Shown here one piece after another: positions 62,184-64,000 of a stretch of DNA of 64,000 nucleotides (position 1 is the first letter of the stretch; every line of letters begins with the position of its first letter). The DNA is taken from assembly GCF_002736105.1 (NCBI RefSeq), contig NZ_CP024123.1, positions 1,356,001 to 1,420,000 on the forward strand, given 5' to 3'. Both the position numbers and the translations under genes were made by a program. Origin of the DNA: Solibacillus sp. R5-41 (GTDB lineage: Bacteria > Bacillota > Bacilli > Bacillales_A > Planococcaceae). Under the pieces are notes generated by a model. It did no database searches. It was not told the origin of the DNA and saw only the letters and a program-made list of their open reading frames with translations.

Positions 62184-62218
62184 TTAACCCTTTCGTTGAT
62201 ACGAAAGGGTTTTTTTAT
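62184..62218 (+). terminator. Intrinsic terminator after the topB remnant
   Basis: AACCCTTTCGT pairs with ACGAAAGGGTT around a 4-base loop, with a T-run after it. Confidence 0.85.
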
Positions 62219-62395
62219 ATTCGCACAATTGCACGGAATAAGATTATGGACTTATCTAAATTGTTATCGAAAGAAAGATGAAAACGAAGTAACGTCATAA
62301 AGTATCACACCAATACCTATGAACATTACATCAATAACATCGTACAAGCAATATAAGAAACGATGGCTTGTACTGCTATATAGGTCTTTAGACAG

Positions 62396-62463
62396 TTGAG
62401 CCATTTCCGTCTTTCTTGTAATATGTGATTATCAATGAAAATGATAATCATTATCATTGATAA
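62396..62463 (+). promoter_or_regulatory. Promoter with a strong double Fur dyad
   Basis: TTGAGC (62396-62401) is 17 bases from TAATAT (62419-62424). Downstream, AATGATAATCATTATCATT (62440-62458) is a near-perfect Fur box inside a larger dyad, TTATCAATG (62429-62437) with CATTGATAA (62455-62463), covering the expected start site. The 62219-62395 part shows no convincing gene. Confidence 0.7.
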
Positions 62464-62556
62464 CGCTTAGCTGTTAATCTACTTTAACCTTAAAAATTTT
62501 TAATTTTCTTTTATTTTCGAGTAAGGGAATCATTTGTCAGCAACACATTTAGTATT

Positions 62557-62587
62557 AGTCTTTCTAATTGGAAAGACTTATTTTTTA
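62557..62587 (+). terminator. Short terminator upstream of the siderophore synthetase
   Basis: AGTCTTTC (62557-62564) pairs with GAAAGACT (62571-62578), followed by TATTTTTT. It would end a transcript of roughly 155 bases begun at the promoter at 62396-62424. Confidence 0.6.
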
Positions 62588-62590
62588 ACA

Positions 62591-62615
62591 ACAAATGATA
62601 ATCATAATCATTTGT
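62591..62615 (+). promoter_or_regulatory. Fur box before the siderophore synthetase gene
   Basis: ACAAATGAT...ATCATTTGT is a perfect 9-base dyad with a 7-base centre that contains the 19-base Fur core at 62594-62612. It lies 34 bases before the gene start. A -35/-10 pair here is not clear. Confidence 0.75.
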
Positions 62616-62648
62616 TAGGGAAGGCTCTGTGAAAGGATGGTTAATTAA

Positions 62649-64000
62649 ATGCAACAGATTGCCAAACAGATTGCAGAAAATGCATCGTTTCAGGCGTTTA
62701 TGAATTGTTACATACGAGAAGTGAGTAGCGGACATTGGGTCAAAAAGGAGGAGTGGATAAAAGAACAGCGACTATCTATCCTGATTACAGAGGAACATAT
62801 GCTAGAGCTTGAATTGCCGATGCAAAACACCCGTTTTGCATTTGGTGTGGATTACAAATCTCTTGTTGGAAGACATATGTTTGGTGTCTCGTTGAAGTAT
62901 TGTACGAAACAAAAACAATGGCTTCTTGAAGATAAATTAACGATACTCATCACGCTCATTCAAGAACTACATTTTATGGCTAAGGCGGATGGATGTTCTG
63001 GACTTTCTTCTCATTTTGATGAACTCATTCTTCGCATAATTGAGAGCTATCAAACGATGGCAAATTATATTGAAAAGAGTTTGGAAAATAAGAAACAAAA
63101 TGGAGCTAACGATTCGTTTATTGAAGCTGAGCAGTCTCTCTTATTTGGACATTGGCTTCATCCGACACCTAAAAGCAGACAAGGGATGGCAAATTGGCAA
63201 CAAACTAGTTTTGCTCCAGAGCTACAAGGTTCTTTCCAACTTCACTATTTTCGTGTCGACCGTAAAATTGTGAAAGAGTCCTCAGTATTAGAAAAAAGTG
63301 CGAGTGAACTCATTTCTCAGTCTTTAAGAAAATCACAACCTGATTTTGTTATGTCAGAGAAGCATTGCCTCATTCCGATGCACCCGCTTCAAGCACAGTG
63401 GCTTTTACAGCAACAGTATGTAAAAAAAGCGCTTGCTGAAGGATTGATAAAATACGAAGGTGCACTTGGGGCATTTTATACAGCAACCTCTTCGATAAGA
63501 ACGGTATATAGCTCAAATGAAGAAATGATGTATAAGTTTTCAATTCCTGTTAAAATAACGAATTCATTAAGGGTAAATCGAACTCATGAACTAAAAGCCG
63601 GAATTGTTATGGCTCGGTTAATGAATAAGATTGATTTCTTACAGAACCATTCATCTTTTCGGATGATTGATGACCCAGCCTATATGACTGTAGAGATTCC
63701 AAATCAAACGGAATCAGGGTTTGAGGTTATTTTTCGCTCAAACGTATTTCCTGAAGGACATGATGAAGGAATCTGCATGATTGCTGCTCTTGTTCAAGAG
63801 CCTCTGCCAAAAGAAAAATCGAGACTGTGTCAGCTCATCATGAAAATCTCTCAATCAGAATTCCGCTCATTAGAAAGCGTAAGTTTAGATTGGTTTAAAG
63901 TCTATTGGAAATGTGCTATTGAATCATTATTAAGGTTATACGATGCGTATGGGATAGCTCTCGAAGCACATCAACAAAATAGTGTGTTAAACATTTCTTC
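62649..64000 (+). CDS. IucA/IucC family siderophore synthetase (NIS), partial at window edge
   Basis: The ATG at 62649, after AAAGGATGG, opens a frame of 450 codons without a stop up to the window end. The family blocks are GHWLHPTPKSRQG near residue 167, IPMHPLQAQWLL near residue 245, SSIRTV and KFSIPVKITNSLRVNR near residue 297, and EAHQQNSVL at the end (ATP and citrate sites). Such enzymes join citrate or similar acids with amines or amino alcohols to build carboxylate or hydroxamate siderophores. About 150 residues should lie beyond the edge. Fur control and the uptake genes nearby suggest one siderophore system. Confidence 0.9.
   Translation, partial: MQQIAKQIAENASFQAFMNCYIREVSSGHWVKKEEWIKEQRLSILITEEHMLELELPMQNTRFAFGVDYKSLVGRHMFGVSLKYCTKQKQWLLEDKLTILITLIQELHFMAKADGCSGLSSHFDELILRIIESYQTMANYIEKSLENKKQNGANDSFIEAEQSLLFGHWLHPTPKSRQGMANWQQTSFAPELQGSFQLHYFRVDRKIVKESSVLEKSASELISQSLRKSQPDFVMSEKHCLIPMHPLQAQWLLQQQYVKKALAEGLIKYEGALGAFYTATSSIRTVYSSNEEMMYKFSIPVKITNSLRVNRTHELKAGIVMARLMNKIDFLQNHSSFRMIDDPAYMTVEIPNQTESGFEVIFRSNVFPEGHDEGICMIAALVQEPLPKEKSRLCQLIMKISQSEFRSLESVSLDWFKVYWKCAIESLLRLYDAYGIALEAHQQNSVLNIS

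Noticed and set aside
62277-62384. Minus-strand frame with a hydrophobic stretch near the topB remnant
   Set aside because: It lacks a start with a ribosome site and is very short. It could be a fragment of a lost membrane protein, but the evidence is too weak to list as a feature.
63040-63273. 77-codon frame inside the siderophore synthetase region
   Set aside because: It overlaps, in another frame, a 450-codon frame with full IucA/IucC motifs that is open to the window end.

Overview
The window looks like a chromosomal segment of a low-GC, Gram-positive Bacillales, most likely a member of the Planococcaceae (Lysinibacillus/Solibacillus type). The grounds are the strong AGGAGG-type ribosome sites, the frequent TTG and GTG starts, intrinsic terminators after most genes, a T-box leader, Fur, BirA and cre-like operators, and Bacillus-type neighbours such as ypgQ/ypgR, an RNase H-like gene next to a YpeQ-like gene, and a DUF47 gene next to pit. 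No rRNA, tRNA, intact transposase, prophage or CRISPR array was seen.

Layout. 1-10.8 kb holds mostly housekeeping and single genes: phosphate transport (DUF47-pit), a membrane-anchored trypsin-like protease, malic enzyme, oligoendopeptidase F, a patatin-like lipase, signal peptidase I, an amidohydrolase and an MFS exporter. 10.9-15.0 kb is a BirA-controlled biotin operon (bioD-bioA-bioY-bioB). 15.0-19.2 kb is a tryptophan-degradation operon on the minus strand (kynU-kynA-NSS transporter-kynB). A decayed second copy of kynB with its terminator lies on the other side of the biotin operon. 19.3-31.4 kb holds NUDIX, NhaC, a divergent PurC, UspA, glutamate dehydrogenase, D-serine ammonia-lyase, a phytoene/squalene-synthase-like enzyme, a DEDD exonuclease, type II pantothenate kinase and ribosomal protein L25. 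31.8-43.2 kb holds RNase H-like, NUDIX, a short UvrA paralogue, SEC-C, EamA/LysR, a stand-alone CoaB, YbaK, a cold-shock protein, formate-THF ligase and small proteins. 43.5-48.5 kb holds an HD phosphohydrolase, an ABC-F protein, a CvfC/YpgR-like protein and a VWA-like protein. 48.6-52.3 kb is a proline T-box operon (proB-proA-EamA exporter).

From 53.6 kb to the end the theme is iron. There are two tandem, nearly identical siderophore-binding lipoproteins, each with its own Fur-overlapped promoter, then two FecCD permeases, an ATPase and a FhuF-like ferric-siderophore reductase. After a MerR/coiled-coil gene and a decayed topoisomerase III fragment come two very strong Fur dyads. They precede a siderophore (IucA/IucC, NIS) synthetase that runs off the right edge.

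The most unusual features are intergenic. A modular palindromic repeat family occurs in four copies whose central stem changes sequence but keeps base-pairing. Other observations are hairpin arrays around conserved short loops, degenerate direct repeats that flank the siderophore-uptake cluster, a possible Fur-controlled short transcript upstream of the siderophore synthetase, and several small proteins outside normal annotation size. All assignments were made by reading the sequence; no database search was possible.
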